From NCBI RefSeq assembly GCF_003854275.1, contig NZ_QTQP01000029.1, forward strand, positions 35,018 to 99,017: 64,000 bases of DNA, in the 5' to 3' direction. The position numbers were made by a program, and so were the translations under genes. The notes beneath the pieces are model-generated. The model had not been told where the DNA came from and did not search any database. It saw only the letters and a list, made by a program, of their open reading frames with translations. The stretch comes from Burkholderia sp. Bp8963 (lineage in GTDB: Bacteria > Pseudomonadota > Gammaproteobacteria > Burkholderiales > Burkholderiaceae). Positions within the stretch are counted from its first letter, which is position 1. Each line of letters opens with the position of its first letter. Shown here piece after piece: positions 27,064-36,571 of the stretch.

Positions 27064-27888
27064 TCAGAACTTGTAGGAAATCCCGACGAACGTGATCAGC
27101 GGATCGGCCTTCAACCGCGTGCGCGTGGTCCCGAGCGTCGAGCCGTCGGCGGCCTTGATCACGAGCGACGAGTACGTCTTGAGCGGCATGTACGTGAGCG
27201 TCGCCGTCACGCCCCAGTGCTTGTCGAACGCGTAGCTCGCGCCGACGTTGTAGACCGGCGTGAACGACGACGACGCCTTGCCCTCGACCGACGTCGGCCC
27301 CGCCTTGCCGGCGCCGGCCGCCAGCACGCTGCCGAGGTTCTCGTTGATGTCCTTCGCGAAGTTGCCGTTCAGCTCGATGTTGCTGAACCAGCTGTAGGCC
27401 ACGCCGATCCCGACGAACGGCCGGAATCTCGCCGTCGACGAATTGAAGTAGTACTGCAGAATGATCGTGGGGCTCCACTGCCGCGCGTTCTTCACGGCCG
27501 GCTGATTCGATGCCTTGTCCATGTCGACGTTGCCGAGCGAGCCGGCCGGGCCGAACGGCCTGATCACCCCGTGGCCCGTCAGCGTGAACTCGGGCGGCAC
27601 CCCGAGCACCGACGTGACCGCGATGTGGTCCGTGAAGAAGTGCGTCAGCGTGAGGCCGACCGTATCGGCGTTGTTGACCGTCAGGCTCGTGCCCGGCGAC
27701 GTAAACGAACCGGGCAGCCGCAGCGGCCCGTTGATCGGCATGCCCGTGAGATTCGTCGTCAGCCCGTTGGTCGAATCCTGCGGCATGATGTGCAGCCAGC
27801 CCAGCGTCGCGACGTTGTCGCCCGCCTGCTGAGCCGACGCGAGCGTCGATACGCCTGCCACGACGCCTGCGGCAATCAGCTTTTTCAT
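27064..27888 (-). CDS. ompW: OmpW-family outer-membrane beta-barrel protein
   Basis: This 274-residue protein has a signal peptide (MKKLIAAGVVAGVSTLASA) and OmpW signatures: VGLTLTHFFTDHIAVTSVLG, SPTIILQYYFNSS, RFRPFVGIGVAYSWFSN, and a C-terminal aromatic residue (GISYKF) typical of outer-membrane barrels. OmpW proteins are eight-stranded barrels with a hydrophobic channel for small apolar molecules. Here the gene lies between the two DUF2957 lipoprotein genes and a PraB-like gene, all leftward. An extra Gly/Ala-rich periplasmic turn (about 180-205) makes it longer than E. coli OmpW. Confidence 0.88.
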   Translation of the reverse strand: MKKLIAAGVVAGVSTLASAQQAGDNVATLGWLHIMPQDSTNGLTTNLTGMPINGPLRLPGSFTSPGTSLTVNNADTVGLTLTHFFTDHIAVTSVLGVPPEFTLTGHGVIRPFGPAGSLGNVDMDKASNQPAVKNARQWSPTIILQYYFNSSTARFRPFVGIGVAYSWFSNIELNGNFAKDINENLGSVLAAGAGKAGPTSVEGKASSSFTPVYNVGASYAFDKHWGVTATLTYMPLKTYSSLVIKAADGSTLGTTRTRLKADPLITFVGISYKF

Positions 27889-27966
27889 CGTGTCTCCTCG
27901 ATTCTGTTCGGGCGCCGCGCGCTGTCCGCCGCGCGGCGCCGCTGGTCACGCATTCGCGGTCATCGC

Positions 27967-29220
27967 TTACTGCACGAACGCGCCCACGGTGAAATACGGG
28001 GTGCTCGTGTCGCTCATGTCGAGGAAGCCGAATACGCCGCCCGAGAACACGAACTTGCCGGTTGCCGGCCCCGACGCCACATCCGCGTGCACCGTCGTGA
28101 CGACGCCCGGCACCTTCTGCGTGTAGTCGAGGTTCAGCGCGCGCGTCAGCGCGGCCTGCGACGCGTCGAACGGATCGAGCAGCGTCGCCTGCGTGCCCAT
28201 CAGCGCCGTCGCGCGGTAGCCGAGCGCGCTGTCGACGCCCGTGTACTCGCCGTTCTGCGAACCCTGCGCGATCGCTGCCTGCGGGCTCAGCATCGAGATG
28301 CCCGATTCGTCGTCCGCGCTCGGCGTGCCCTGGGGCAGGGCGGCGTTCGCGGCCCCCGTGCGGATGAAGATCGGCACGAGCTGGTTGCGCAGCTTGCCGA
28401 CGATCAGGATCCCCTTGCCGGCCTTCGACGGATCGACCGCCGCCAGCGTCGGCGGGATCTGCGGCTGGTAATTGAGCGACTGGAACACCGGCGCGTCCTT
28501 GCGCAGCGTGAACGCCTGGTTGACGGTCGCGCCCGACGCGAGCGGCTGCCCGCCGTTCTTCTTGCCGAAGTTGTCGGTCTCCACGTAGCTGCCGTCGCTG
28601 TGGATCGACACCTGCGCATCGATCCCCACCGGCGCGAAACTCTGCGACGGCACCTGGTGATAGCCGAGCTGGTTGTAGGTTCCGGCGATCTTCGAGAGAT
28701 CGGTCTCCAGCGACGAGAAGCTGATGAACGGGTAATACGGATACGTCGTCTTCGGAATCCTGCCGACGCCGATCACGCCGTCGAACTGGATCGTCGAGCC
28801 CGGAATCGAGCCGCCCAGCACGCCTTCGCCGAGGAACAGGCGCGCGGGCCGGGTCGGGTCGAGGCTCGCGTTCTGCATCCGGAACGTGCACTGGTTGAGT
28901 TTCACCGTCGGCAGGCCCGTTTCGGCGGTCAGCGTGCCGTTCACGACATTGGCGGGCGCCGCGTCGCGCGTCGGCTGCACGGTGCCGGTCGTAACCGGCA
29001 CGGGCGAGGCCAGGTAGGTGATCCGGTACGTCATCTGCGTCGTGTCGAGCTGCACCTTCACGAGCTCGCCCGACCCCGATCCGCCGACGAACACCGTGTT
29101 GTAGTCGATGGTCTGCGGGCACAGCCGGACCACCTGTGCGGGCGGCGGGTCACCATCGCCACCGCACGCGGCGAGCACGGGCGCGAACGCCGCCGCGGCC
29201 ATCCAATGCTTCAAATTCAT
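27967..29220 (-). CDS. DUF2957-family lipoprotein (copy 2)
   Basis: This 417-residue lipoprotein has a signal and lipobox AAFAPVLAACGGDG. The body is Gly/Ser/Thr-rich and beta-rich: LCPQTIDYNTVFVGGSGSGE, TVKLNQCTFRMQNA, YYPFISFSSLETDLSKIAGTY and the terminal YFTVGAFVQ. I recognise the layout as DUF2957, a family largely confined to Burkholderia and relatives, without known function. The ATG at 29220 has AGAGGA upstream. It shares the order and end (GAFVQ) of the neighbouring copy at 29292-30911, so the two arose by duplication. It lies between that copy and ompW. Confidence 0.82.
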   Translation of the reverse strand: MNLKHWMAAAAFAPVLAACGGDGDPPPAQVVRLCPQTIDYNTVFVGGSGSGELVKVQLDTTQMTYRITYLASPVPVTTGTVQPTRDAAPANVVNGTLTAETGLPTVKLNQCTFRMQNASLDPTRPARLFLGEGVLGGSIPGSTIQFDGVIGVGRIPKTTYPYYPFISFSSLETDLSKIAGTYNQLGYHQVPSQSFAPVGIDAQVSIHSDGSYVETDNFGKKNGGQPLASGATVNQAFTLRKDAPVFQSLNYQPQIPPTLAAVDPSKAGKGILIVGKLRNQLVPIFIRTGAANAALPQGTPSADDESGISMLSPQAAIAQGSQNGEYTGVDSALGYRATALMGTQATLLDPFDASQAALTRALNLDYTQKVPGVVTTVHADVASGPATGKFVFSGGVFGFLDMSDTSTPYFTVGAFVQ

Positions 29221-29291
29221 AGGAATCCTCTTTAATGTCGATTCTCCGGCGGCGATGCGTGCGCCGCCGGTGCAACATGTTTCGTGAGCCG

Positions 29292-30911
29292 TTACTGGAC
29301 GAACGCGCCGATCGTGAAGAACGGGTTGACCTTGCTGTTGTTGACGACCATCGCGTAGACGTTGCCGTCCATCACGATCCAGCCCGCATCGCCCTTGCTG
29401 AAGATCGCCGTCTTGCCGGCGGCGCCCTGCGCGTTGAAGTCGTTGCTGGCCGTGACCTTGATCTTGCCGGGCGTGGCCTGCGTGTAGTCGAGCGCGAAAT
29501 TCGCGCTCACCCGCGACGTCAGCGGATCGATGAACGCCGCGGTGTCGCCCTGGAACAGCGTCGACGTGTAGTTCGCGGCTTGCGTCGACACCGCGGTGCC
29601 ATCGTTGCAGCTCCCGGCCTTCGCCCTGAAGAAGGTGCCGTCGAACGTGCCGGGCAGATCCGGGTGCGGCACGTTGTGGTTGAAGTCCGGGGAATTCGGG
29701 ATCACTCCCGCAGTGTTGTCGAACGTCACGATGCCGCACGCGGACGCGCTCGTCGCGCCGATGAAGCCGCCTTTCAGCGAATTCGCCGCGATCGCGGTGG
29801 TCGGCGACAGCATCGAGATCCCGACTTCGGCATCGGCGACCGATGCGAGCAAATTGCCCGGATCGACGTGCGTGTAGCCGACGCGAATCACGATCGGCAC
29901 CCGCACGCCGTTCAGCTTGCCGACGATCATGATGCCCTTCGCCTGGCTCGGCGTGGTCGGGAGCACGATGCCCGGCGCCTGCGCCGCCACCGGATACGCG
30001 ACTACGCCGGCCGCCTGGTTCAGCACCGCGTTGCTCACGAACACATTGTCGGCCGAGCCGTCCGCGTTCTTGCGCAGCGTCCACGGCGACCCGGTGGTCT
30101 GGCACGAGTAGTCGCTGCCCGGCGTGATCGTGCACGAGCCGTCCGCATTGAACGTCTGGTTCCAGTTGATCACGTCCGGCTCCCAGCCGACCGGCCCGTT
30201 CATGCTCTGCGCGAGGCCGCCGACGGGCGACAAATGGATGCCGAGTTCGTTGTAGTTGCCCGCGACCTTCGAGAAATCGGTCTCGGTGTCGGTGAAGCCG
30301 ATGAACGGATAGAAGTCGAAGGTGCGCGACGGCACGAAGCCGAACACGATACCCGGGAACGGCTCCATGCCGGCGAACGCGATCGTCGCGCCCGGAATCC
30401 CGCCGCCGACGACGCCGTTGCCGACGAACAGCTTCGGCGGATCGGCGCGGTTGATCGTCACCGCATACGCGCCGTCGCTCGTCGCGCCGCTGTCGAGCAC
30501 GAATGCGCAGCGGTTCTGCTCGGCGGTCGGCAGGTCGGTCGGATGATGGAACGCGCCGTTGATGGTCAGGCCGCGGCGCGTGTTGTTGACCTGCCCGGCC
30601 GAGGTCGGCACCGACGATTCGATGAACTGCATCTGGTAGGTGAGCTTCGTCGTGTCGAACCGCACCTTCACGTATTCGCCGCTGCCCGAGCCGCCCGTAT
30701 AGGTCGTCGTGTAGTCGAGCGCGTCCGGACACAGTTTCGTCACCACGGGCGGCGTCGTGGACGGGCCGCTCGGCCCGCACGTGCTGCCCGAGCATTGCGG
30801 CACGTTGATCGGGCCGGGGTCGTCTGCGCCGCCGCCGCACCCCGCGAAGAACGGCATGGCCAGCACCGCGCACGCCAGGACGGTCGCGCGCCAATCAGGA
30901 ATGCAAGACAT
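29292..30911 (-). CDS. DUF2957-family lipoprotein (copy 1)
   Basis: This 539-residue paralogue has a lipobox LAMPFFAGCGGG, LCPDALDYTTTYTGGSGSGE, RCAFVLDSGATSDGAYAV, FDFYPFIGFTDTETDFSKVAG and the terminal FFTIGAFVQ. It exceeds copy 2 by about 120 residues, in the middle and before the C-terminus, including two Cys-containing segments (DGSCTITPGSDYSC). I chose ATG 30911 (MSCIPDW), with GGAGGGG directly upstream; an ATG four codons earlier would place that site inside the gene. It is first in the leftward envelope cluster copy 1 - copy 2 - ompW - PraB-like. Function unknown; a surface-exposed or OmpW-associated lipoprotein is an inference. Confidence 0.83.
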   Translation of the reverse strand: MSCIPDWRATVLACAVLAMPFFAGCGGGADDPGPINVPQCSGSTCGPSGPSTTPPVVTKLCPDALDYTTTYTGGSGSGEYVKVRFDTTKLTYQMQFIESSVPTSAGQVNNTRRGLTINGAFHHPTDLPTAEQNRCAFVLDSGATSDGAYAVTINRADPPKLFVGNGVVGGGIPGATIAFAGMEPFPGIVFGFVPSRTFDFYPFIGFTDTETDFSKVAGNYNELGIHLSPVGGLAQSMNGPVGWEPDVINWNQTFNADGSCTITPGSDYSCQTTGSPWTLRKNADGSADNVFVSNAVLNQAAGVVAYPVAAQAPGIVLPTTPSQAKGIMIVGKLNGVRVPIVIRVGYTHVDPGNLLASVADAEVGISMLSPTTAIAANSLKGGFIGATSASACGIVTFDNTAGVIPNSPDFNHNVPHPDLPGTFDGTFFRAKAGSCNDGTAVSTQAANYTSTLFQGDTAAFIDPLTSRVSANFALDYTQATPGKIKVTASNDFNAQGAAGKTAIFSKGDAGWIVMDGNVYAMVVNNSKVNPFFTIGAFVQ

Positions 30912-31734
30912 CAACCCCTCCATTTTTCGAACATCAGGTCTCGTCCGGACGGGCTGCATGGCCCGCCGGTTGGTATCTCGCCGCGTGATGCGAAGGTGCG
31001 GCGCACGGAGCCGCCCGCCACGCGCACCACATCGCGACACCGCGACGGACGATCCGGCGGTGCACGACGGCGGCGCGAGCGCGCGCGTTTCCGGAGGCGC
31101 CGTCGTGCGGCACGGCGCCTTCGGACAATCGAAGCGGAACGAGAAACCGCGGCTAAGCGGCCAGGCGGCTAAGCGGCAGGACGGGCGTGCAACTCGCGTC
31201 GCGCCCGCATGCGATGGATGAATCGGAAACGGCAGTGCAACTGGCCCTCGGCGGTACGTGTCATCTTGGTCTCCGTACGTACGCGTGAATCGTTATCGTG
31301 TCGCGTCGTTTCGAAAGACTATGATCTGACGAATCACGCAAGTAAATGGATACAGAGTTCCAAACGGCCGCACCGGCGGGATCCCAGCGCGCGCACCATG
31401 TTTGACATTTTTTCAAACAGCCTTCGGCGCAATAGATCAGACAAATAAAAACGCTGCGCTGAAACGACCGGCGCCGTGTGTTACACGTCGGCAATCGCCT
31501 GCGTGCTGGGTCGCCGCCGTGCCAGACCGCCCGACACGTACCGGCGATTTCGCCGAAATCGACCCGAATTATTTGCCGACGACGAACAAATCGACGCCAG
31601 TCGCGAAAATCCCGCAGCTTTTGCGCCGAATCGCACGTGCTCGCCACGCCGCCTTTCCACCAAAATGCATTTCGATCTGCCGGTTGCTAAGATGGCGGTC
31701 CCGCGATTCCACGGCTTTTGCGCGATCCGTGAGC
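30912..31734. other. Long spacer between the envelope cluster and the ABC exporter
   Basis: This 823-bp divergent region has promoters for both sides. It is AT-richer from about 31280 to 31460. A short direct repeat (GGCTAAGCGGC twice, 31152-31175) is visible. Several open frames cross it but none has a ribosome site plus plausible composition, so I call no gene. Confidence 0.5.
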
Positions 31735-32679
31735 ATGCAACCTATCCTCTCCGTCACCAATCTGTCCAAGACTTACGCGTCCGGTTTCCAGGCGCTGAAA
31801 CACGTGAACCTCGACATCCGCCCCGGCGAGATCTTCGCGCTGCTGGGCCCGAACGGCGCCGGCAAGACGACGCTGATCGGCTCGATCTGCGGAATCGTCA
31901 CGCCGACCGAAGGCCGCGTGACGGTTGGCGGCCACGACATCCGCGACGCGTACCGCGCGGCCCGCGAGATGATCGGCCTCGTGCCGCAGGAGCTGACCAC
32001 CGACGCGTTCGAGACGGTGTGGGCGACCGTGTCGTTCAGCCGCGGCCTGTTCGGCAAGGCGCCGAACCCCGCGCACATCGAGAAGACGCTGAAGGCGCTG
32101 TCGCTGTGGGACAAGCGCGACAACAAGCTGATGACGCTGTCGGGCGGCATGAAGCGCCGCGTGATGATCGCGAAGGCGCTGTCGCACGAGCCGCGCATCC
32201 TGTTCCTCGACGAACCGACCGCGGGCGTCGACGTCGAGCTGCGCCGCGACATGTGGAAGCTCGTCGACACGCTGCGCGAAAGCGGCGTGACGATCGTGCT
32301 GACCACGCACTACATCGAGGAAGCGGAGGAAATGGCCGACCGGATCGGCATCATCCTCGGCGGCGAACTCGTGCTCGTCGAGGAAAAGCGCGAGCTGATG
32401 CGCAAGCTCGGCAAGAAGCAGCTCACCGTGCAGCTCGACCAGTCGCTCGCGGCGGTGCCGCCCGCGCTCGCGCCGTTCGGGCTCGAGCTCGCGGATGCCG
32501 GCAGCGCGCTCGTCTACACGTACGACTCGCATCGCGACGACGCAAGCATCGCGACGCTGATCAACGCGCTGGGCGCGGCCGACATCGGCTTTCGCGACCT
32601 GCACACGACGCAGAGTTCGCTCGAGGACATCTTCGTCAGTCTGATCGACAACCGCCGAAACGGCGCACGAGAGGCGTAA
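31735..32679 (+). CDS. ABC transporter ATP-binding protein (YadG-like)
   Basis: This 314-residue ATPase has Walker A LLGPNGAGKTTLIG, Q-loop region VPQELTTDAFETV, signature LSGGMKRRVMIAKAL, Walker B ILFLDEPTAGVD, and H-loop TTHYIEEAEEMADRIG. It resembles the YadG/CcmA-type ATPases that pair with an ABC-2 permease. I use ATG 31735 (MQPILSVTNLSKTYAS); longer frames upstream are not conserved in character. The permease gene starts 6 bp after its stop. Substrate unknown; ABC-2 systems export lipids, polysaccharides or drugs. Confidence 0.88.
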   Translation: MQPILSVTNLSKTYASGFQALKHVNLDIRPGEIFALLGPNGAGKTTLIGSICGIVTPTEGRVTVGGHDIRDAYRAAREMIGLVPQELTTDAFETVWATVSFSRGLFGKAPNPAHIEKTLKALSLWDKRDNKLMTLSGGMKRRVMIAKALSHEPRILFLDEPTAGVDVELRRDMWKLVDTLRESGVTIVLTTHYIEEAEEMADRIGIILGGELVLVEEKRELMRKLGKKQLTVQLDQSLAAVPPALAPFGLELADAGSALVYTYDSHRDDASIATLINALGAADIGFRDLHTTQSSLEDIFVSLIDNRRNGAREA

Positions 32680-32685
32680 CGCACC

Positions 32686-33447
32686 ATGAATTTCCACGCG
32701 ATCCGCGCGATCTACCGCGCAGAAATGGCCCGCACGCGGCGCACGCTGATGCAGAGCATCATCGCGCCGGTGATCTCGACGTCGCTCTATTTCGTCGTGT
32801 TCGGCTCCGCGATCGGCTCGCGGATCAGCGACGTGAACGGGATCGGCTACGGGTCGTTCATCGTGCCGGGCCTCGTGATGCTGTCGCTGCTGTCGCAGAG
32901 CATCTCGAACGCGTCGTTCGGCATCTACTTCCCGCGCTTTACCGGCACGATCTACGAGATCCTGTCGGCGCCCGTGTCGTACTGGGAGGTTGTCGTCGCG
33001 TACGTCGGCGCGGCCGCGTCGAAATCGATGCTGCTCGGGCTCATCATCCTCGGGACCGCCGGGCTGTTCGTGCCGCTGCACATCCTGCATCCGTTCTGGA
33101 TGGTGCTGTTCCTCGTGCTGACGTCGGTCACGTTCAGCCTGTTCGGCTTCGTGATCGGCATCTGGGCCGACAGCTTCGAGAAGCTGCAGCTCGTGCCGCT
33201 GTTGATCATCACACCGCTGACGTTCCTCGGCGGCAGCTTCTATTCGGTCGACATGCTGCCGCCCGTGTGGCGCATCGTCACGCTATTCAATCCGATCGTC
33301 TACCTGATCAGCGGCTTTCGCTGGTCGTTCTACGGGCTCGCGGACGTGCACGTCGGCATCAGCCTCGCCGCGACCTCGCTGTTCCTCATCGTGCTGCTCG
33401 CCATCGTCGCGTGGATTTTCCGCACGGGGTACCGGTTGAAGAACTGA
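32686..33447 (+). CDS. ABC-2 type permease (YadH-like)
   Basis: This 253-residue inner-membrane protein has six TM segments. It shows YRAEMARTRRTLMQSIIAPV, FIVPGLVMLSLLSQSISNAS, TFLGGSFYSVDMLPPVW and NPIVYLISGFRWSFYG, the standard ABC2_membrane pattern. It is co-transcribed with the ATPase gene just upstream. The pair would form an exporter of two ATPases and two permeases. The region after its stop leads to the terminator at 33549-33588. Confidence 0.88.
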   Translation: MNFHAIRAIYRAEMARTRRTLMQSIIAPVISTSLYFVVFGSAIGSRISDVNGIGYGSFIVPGLVMLSLLSQSISNASFGIYFPRFTGTIYEILSAPVSYWEVVVAYVGAAASKSMLLGLIILGTAGLFVPLHILHPFWMVLFLVLTSVTFSLFGFVIGIWADSFEKLQLVPLLIITPLTFLGGSFYSVDMLPPVWRIVTLFNPIVYLISGFRWSFYGLADVHVGISLAATSLFLIVLLAIVAWIFRTGYRLKN

Positions 33448-33548
33448 CGGGCGGCGGCGCGGCGATGGCAAGGCGATGGCGCATTTGTGCAAGCCGGCGG
33501 CGCTTTTCCTCTGATGCGGCCTTTTGTGGTCAAGTCTACTGAAAGCTC

Positions 33549-33588
33549 GGAGCCTTGAAGCCTGTCGCTTCGAGGCTCCTTTTCTTTC
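33549..33588 (+). terminator. Stem-loop with U-tract abutting the MFS start
   Basis: A 13-base arm GGAGCCTTGAAGC (33549-33561) pairs with GCTTCGAGGCTCC (33567-33579, one G-U). The loop is 5 bases and TTTTCTTTC follows. It is about 100 bp after the ABC permease stop and only about 10 nt before the MFS ATG, with the ribosome site AGAGGA immediately after the T-run. Confidence 0.85.
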
Positions 33589-33598
33589 AGAGGACGCC

Positions 33599-35029
33599 AT
33601 GCCCGCCGCCACCGCCTCCATCACGCGCGCCAGCGCCGCCGCCCGGCTCGAACGCCTGCCGTTTTCCGGGTATCACAAACTGATCTTCTTCATCATCGCG
33701 ATCGCGTTCTTCTTCGATTCGGTCGATCTCGGCACGATGACGTTCGTGCTTGGCTCGATCAAGAAGGAGTTCGGGCTGTCGACCGCGGCGGCCGGCCTCG
33801 TCGCAAGCGCGAGCTTCTTCGGGATGGTGCTCGGCGCGGCGGTCGCGGGCCTGCTCGCGGACCGCTTCGGCCGCCGGCCGGTCTTTCAGTGGAGCATGGT
33901 GCTGTGGGGCGCCGCGTCGTACCTGTGCTCGACCGCGCAGAGCGTCGACGCGCTGATCGTCTATCGCGTGCTGCTCGGCATCGGCATGGGCATGGAGTTT
34001 CCGGTCGCGCAGACGCTGCTGTCCGAGTTCGTGCCGACCGCGAACCGCGGCCGCCTGATCGCGCTGATGGACGGCTTCTGGCCGCTCGGCTTCATCACCG
34101 CGGGCGTCGTGTCGTACTTCGTGCTGCCGCAGTTCGGCTGGCGCACCGTGTTCGCGCTGCTTGCGATTCCGGCCGTGTTCGTGCTGATCGTGCGCCGCAT
34201 CGTGCCCGAATCGCCGCGCTGGCTCGAACACGCGGGCCGGCTCGGCGACGCCGACGCGGTGATGCACGACATCGAGGCGAAAGTGATGCGCTCGGCCCGC
34301 GTCGCGACGCTGCCGCCGCCCGCGCGTATCGCGGAAGTGCCGGCCCGGCGCGGCCACGGCGCGCTGCGCGAGATCTGGAGCGGCGCGTACCGCCGCCGCA
34401 CGACGATGGTATGGCTGCTGTGGTTCTTCGCGCTGCTCGGCTTTTACGGGCTCACGTCGTGGCTCGGCGCGCTGCTGCAGCAGGCCGGCTTCGAAGTCAC
34501 GAAATCGGTGTTCTATACGGTGCTGATCTCGCTCGGCGGCGTGCCGGGCTTCCTGTGCGCGGCCTGGCTCGTCGAGCGCTGGGGCCGCAAGCCGACCTGC
34601 ATCGCGTCGCTGCTCGGCGGCGGCGCGATGGCGTATGCGTACGGACAGAGCGCGCTGTACGGCGGCAGCATGACGCTGCTGATCGGCACGGGCCTCGCGA
34701 TGCAGTTCTTCCTGTTCGGGATGTGGGCCGCGCTGTATACGTACACGCCGGAGCTGTATGGCACCGGTGCGCGCGCGACGGGGTCCGGGTTCGCGTCGGC
34801 GATCGGGCGCGTCGGGTCGCTGATCGGGCCGTACGTGGTCGGCGTCGTGCTGCCGGTGTTCGGGCAAGGCGGCGTGTTCACGCTCGGCGCGCTGTCGTTC
34901 GCGGCGGCGGCGCTCGCGGTGTGGACGCTCGGGATCGAGACGAAGGGGCTTGCGCTGGAGGCGCTGGCGTCGGGCGACGACGAGGGCAGTGGCGCTCGGT
35001 ATACGGCGGCCGTGGACAAGGCGTCCTGA
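33599..35029 (+). CDS. MFS transporter (metabolite:H+ symporter, NiaP/AAHS-like)
   Basis: This 476-residue, 12-TM transporter has FFFDSVDLGTMTFVLGSI, GLLADRFGRRPVFQWSMVLW, LGIGMGMEFPVAQTLLSEFV, VPESPRWLEHAGRLGDADAV and the second-half AWLVERWGRKPTCIAS. It resembles the sugar-porter/aromatic-acid symporter groups, including NiaP and the MHS family. The ATG is 33599. It converges on an M81 peptidase gene 40 bp away, with a 9-bp repeat in the gap. Adjacent hydrolases and a branched-chain-type ABC importer suggest uptake of a small carboxylated or amide-containing nutrient; the substrate is unknown. Confidence 0.85.
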   Translation: MPAATASITRASAAARLERLPFSGYHKLIFFIIAIAFFFDSVDLGTMTFVLGSIKKEFGLSTAAAGLVASASFFGMVLGAAVAGLLADRFGRRPVFQWSMVLWGAASYLCSTAQSVDALIVYRVLLGIGMGMEFPVAQTLLSEFVPTANRGRLIALMDGFWPLGFITAGVVSYFVLPQFGWRTVFALLAIPAVFVLIVRRIVPESPRWLEHAGRLGDADAVMHDIEAKVMRSARVATLPPPARIAEVPARRGHGALREIWSGAYRRRTTMVWLLWFFALLGFYGLTSWLGALLQQAGFEVTKSVFYTVLISLGGVPGFLCAAWLVERWGRKPTCIASLLGGGAMAYAYGQSALYGGSMTLLIGTGLAMQFFLFGMWAALYTYTPELYGTGARATGSGFASAIGRVGSLIGPYVVGVVLPVFGQGGVFTLGALSFAAAALAVWTLGIETKGLALEALASGDDEGSGARYTAAVDKAS

Positions 35030-35035
35030 CCGCCG

Positions 35036-35064
35036 CCGCATACCGCACATACCGCACATACCGC
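35036..35064. repeat. 9-bp tandem repeat filling the MFS/M81 convergent gap
   Basis: About three units of CGCACATAC-type sequence occupy most of the 39-bp space between the two convergent stop codons. Confidence 0.7.
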
Positions 35065-35068
35065 CACG

Positions 35069-36571
35069 TTAAGCGACGCGGCGCGCCGCGCGCTCCCACT
35101 CCGCCACCGCATCGAGCGGATACACGGGCCGCGCGAGCCGCTCGTAGCGAAACAGCGCATAGTCGGAACTCGTCACGCCCCGGCTGTCGCATTCGACGAG
35201 CGCCGCCGCGATCGGCACGAACACCGGACGGCAATACATCCGCGACTTCAGCAGCAGGAACCGCGCGCGGCGCGGATCGACGCCGACGCTCTCGAACACG
35301 CCGAGATCCCAAGGCTCCTGCGTGCGTTCGGTGACGACGAGCGTTGCCGCGCCAAGATCGAGCACCGCCGCGCGGCCCATGTACGCGCGCTGGCCCGTAT
35401 AGGTCGGCCCGGTGATCACGTACTCGCCGTCGGTGATCGCCCGCACGACGCCGGTCGCGCGCAACGGCTCGCGCCGCGCGCCGCCGGGCTGCGGCAGCTT
35501 GTTGCCGACCGGCACGGTGACGGTCGCGCCGACGCCCGCCGCGATCAGTTGCGCGACCGCCTCCGGATCGCACAGCGGACCGCTGACGATGCCGTCGAGG
35601 CCCTGCGCAAGCGCTTCCTCCAGCAGATCCATCGTGTCGCACGTGCCGCCCGACATGCAGTTGTCGCCGTGATCGAGCATCAGCACCGGTTTGTCGGCGC
35701 CGCGCGCGAGCGCGGCCGCCTGCGCGACCGATTCCGCGAGCGGCAGGCTGCGGAACACGAAATCGTCGCGCGCGTCCCAGATCTGCCGCGCGATGCGCTC
35801 GGCGGCCGCGTCGGCCGCCGCCGCGTCGCCATCCCCGACCACGACGACGCTGATGCACGGTGCCGGGATATCCGCGAGCGAAAAGCCGGACAGCACCGAC
35901 ACCGCGAGCATCCCGCCGGCCTCGGCCGCGCGCGCCGCGTCGACCGCGCGCCGCATCGCGCCTTCCGCGGTCGCGCTGCGCAGCGTCGAGGTCAGCAGCG
36001 GCGGCTGCCGCCACGCGAGCACCGGGCGCGCACGGCCGTGGACCCGATCGAGCAGCAGCCGCGCCGCCTGCGCGCCGGTCTCGTACATGTCGACGTGCGG
36101 ATAGGTCTTGAAGCTGACGATCACGTCGGCGTGATCGATCATCTTCTGCGTGACGTTCGCGTGCAGGTCGAGCGCGACCGCGATCGGCGCGCCGGGCAGC
36201 GCCGCGCGCACGCGCGCGAGCAGGTCGCCTTCGCCGTCGGGCGTCTGCTCGGCGACCATCGCGCCGTGCAGGTCGAGCATCACCGCATCGCAGCCCGGCG
36301 CCGCCGCGACGATCGCGTCGCAGATCGCGTCGTAGGCTGCAGCCGAGACGGGCCCGCTCGGATTCGCGGCCGCCGACACGGGCGTCACGAGTTCGGCGCC
36401 GTCGCGTTCGGCCGCGTCGATGAAGGCGGCCATCGCGGTGCGCATCCCCTTGTTCGCGCGGTACGCGTCCTCGCCCCAGTCGGGGCCGTGGCGGCCGAAC
36501 GCCGCGAGCGGCGTCGCGACCGGCGAGAACGTGTTGGTCTCGTGATTCATCCGGGCGATCAGGATCCTCAT
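35069..36571 (-). CDS. M81-family metallopeptidase (MlrC-like)
   Basis: This 500-residue enzyme begins with the family hallmark MRILIARMNHETNTFSPV. It has MLDLHGAMVAEQTPDGEGDLL, VALDLHANVTQKMIDHADVI, YKTYPHVD-type FKTYPHVDMYETG, and PVLMLDHGDNCMSGGTCDTMD. M81 zinc enzymes include MlrC, which degrades linearised microcystin; most bacterial members are of unknown substrate and sit in amino-acid or amide catabolic clusters. The ATG at 36571 overlaps the upstream amidohydrolase by 4 bp (ATGA), so the two are translationally coupled. Together they could open and trim a ureido or peptide-like compound (inference). Confidence 0.88.
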   Translation of the reverse strand: MRILIARMNHETNTFSPVATPLAAFGRHGPDWGEDAYRANKGMRTAMAAFIDAAERDGAELVTPVSAAANPSGPVSAAAYDAICDAIVAAAPGCDAVMLDLHGAMVAEQTPDGEGDLLARVRAALPGAPIAVALDLHANVTQKMIDHADVIVSFKTYPHVDMYETGAQAARLLLDRVHGRARPVLAWRQPPLLTSTLRSATAEGAMRRAVDAARAAEAGGMLAVSVLSGFSLADIPAPCISVVVVGDGDAAAADAAAERIARQIWDARDDFVFRSLPLAESVAQAAALARGADKPVLMLDHGDNCMSGGTCDTMDLLEEALAQGLDGIVSGPLCDPEAVAQLIAAGVGATVTVPVGNKLPQPGGARREPLRATGVVRAITDGEYVITGPTYTGQRAYMGRAAVLDLGAATLVVTERTQEPWDLGVFESVGVDPRRARFLLLKSRMYCRPVFVPIAAALVECDSRGVTSSDYALFRYERLARPVYPLDAVAEWERAARRVA

